From CAIKOD01 sp035505975 (GTDB lineage Archaea; Halobacteriota; Methanomicrobia; Methanomicrobiales; Methanospirillaceae): a stretch of DNA of 22,069 nucleotides. Positions 22,022 to 22,069 of the stretch are shown here, in pieces (the stretch's first letter is position 1; every line of letters begins with the position of its first letter). The notes under the pieces are model-generated. The model was not told where the DNA came from and searched no databases. It worked only from the letters and a program-made list of their open reading frames with translations. Location of the stretch: assembly GCA_035505975.1 (NCBI GenBank), contig DATJQJ010000013.1, forward strand, positions 1 through 22,069, given 5' to 3'. The position numbers and the translations under genes are program-made.

Positions 22022-22069
22022 CGCCGCCAACAGGACTCGAACCTGTGACATGCTGGTTAACAGCCAGCC
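22022..22069 (-). tRNA. tRNA-Asn (GTT anticodon), 5' part outside window
   Basis: The visible 3' part has the anticodon stem-loop GCTGG-CTGTTAA-CCAGC with anticodon GTT, the T arm ACAGG-TTCGAGT-CCTGT, the 3' acceptor strand TGGCGGC (22029-22023) and the discriminator G (22022). The D arm and 5' acceptor strand are outside the window. Confidence 0.87.

Noticed and set aside
1..22069. CRISPR array, insertion sequence, integrase or prophage
   Set aside because: No repeat-spacer periodicity, terminal inverted repeats, or transposase or integrase motifs were seen. The three tRNA-proximal regions checked show no duplicated tRNA ends.

Overview
The window comes from a methanogenic euryarchaeon, most likely order Methanomicrobiales. 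The sequence shows archaeal information-processing genes (fibrillarin FlpA with Nop5, Cbf5, aEF-1 beta, a euryarchaeal 7S SRP RNA), a kinase of methanofuran synthesis (MfnE type), a methanogen-type thymidylate synthase, and a surface protein with the DUF3821-like N terminus common in Methanomicrobiales. Many genes have an A/T-rich box about 24-30 bases upstream of the start and little or no leader. A few have strong Shine-Dalgarno sites. I cannot fix the genus from the sequence.

Layout. 1-805 (-) is the N-terminal part of a surface-layer protein with a long structured leader. 1274-1996 (+) is thymidylate synthase, followed by tRNA-Gln and a xylose-isomerase-like TIM barrel. 4623-3161 (-) is the nop5-flpA operon for the C/D box 2'-O-methylation RNP. 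5966-4755 (-) is a TctA-like membrane protein, divergent from hemD-cbf5 (+). tRNA-Ser follows. 11100-7980 (-) is the iorA-iorB operon, with an orphan-looking DNA methyltransferase joined to its end by a 4-base overlap. tRNA-Ile, a small membrane protein and a convergent unknown gene come next, then a 0.5 kb gap holding a GC-rich, foldable segment. 14270-12871 (-) carries an unreported-looking 45-residue Cys-rich ORF coupled to a methylthiotransferase. nadX-nadC (+) make quinolinate-derived NAD precursors.

15995-18381 holds a membrane-anchored OB-fold protein, a divergent winged-helix regulator behind a perfect operator-like inverted repeat, and a secreted phospholipase-D-like protein. 18432-19485 (+) is mfnE, a Zn-ribbon protein and aEF-1 beta. 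Malate dehydrogenase, SRP RNA, a Cys-rich methyltransferase-like gene, tRNA-Met and a partial tRNA-Asn fill the right end, all on the minus strand.

Most of the window is housekeeping. There is no CRISPR array, insertion sequence, integrase or defence island. The observations most worth a second look are the 45-residue ORF coupled to the radical SAM gene, the foldable RNA-like segment at 12655-12815, the winged-helix operator at 16403-16431, the one A/T box shared by two divergent genes at 18401-18410, and the methyltransferase translationally linked to ior.
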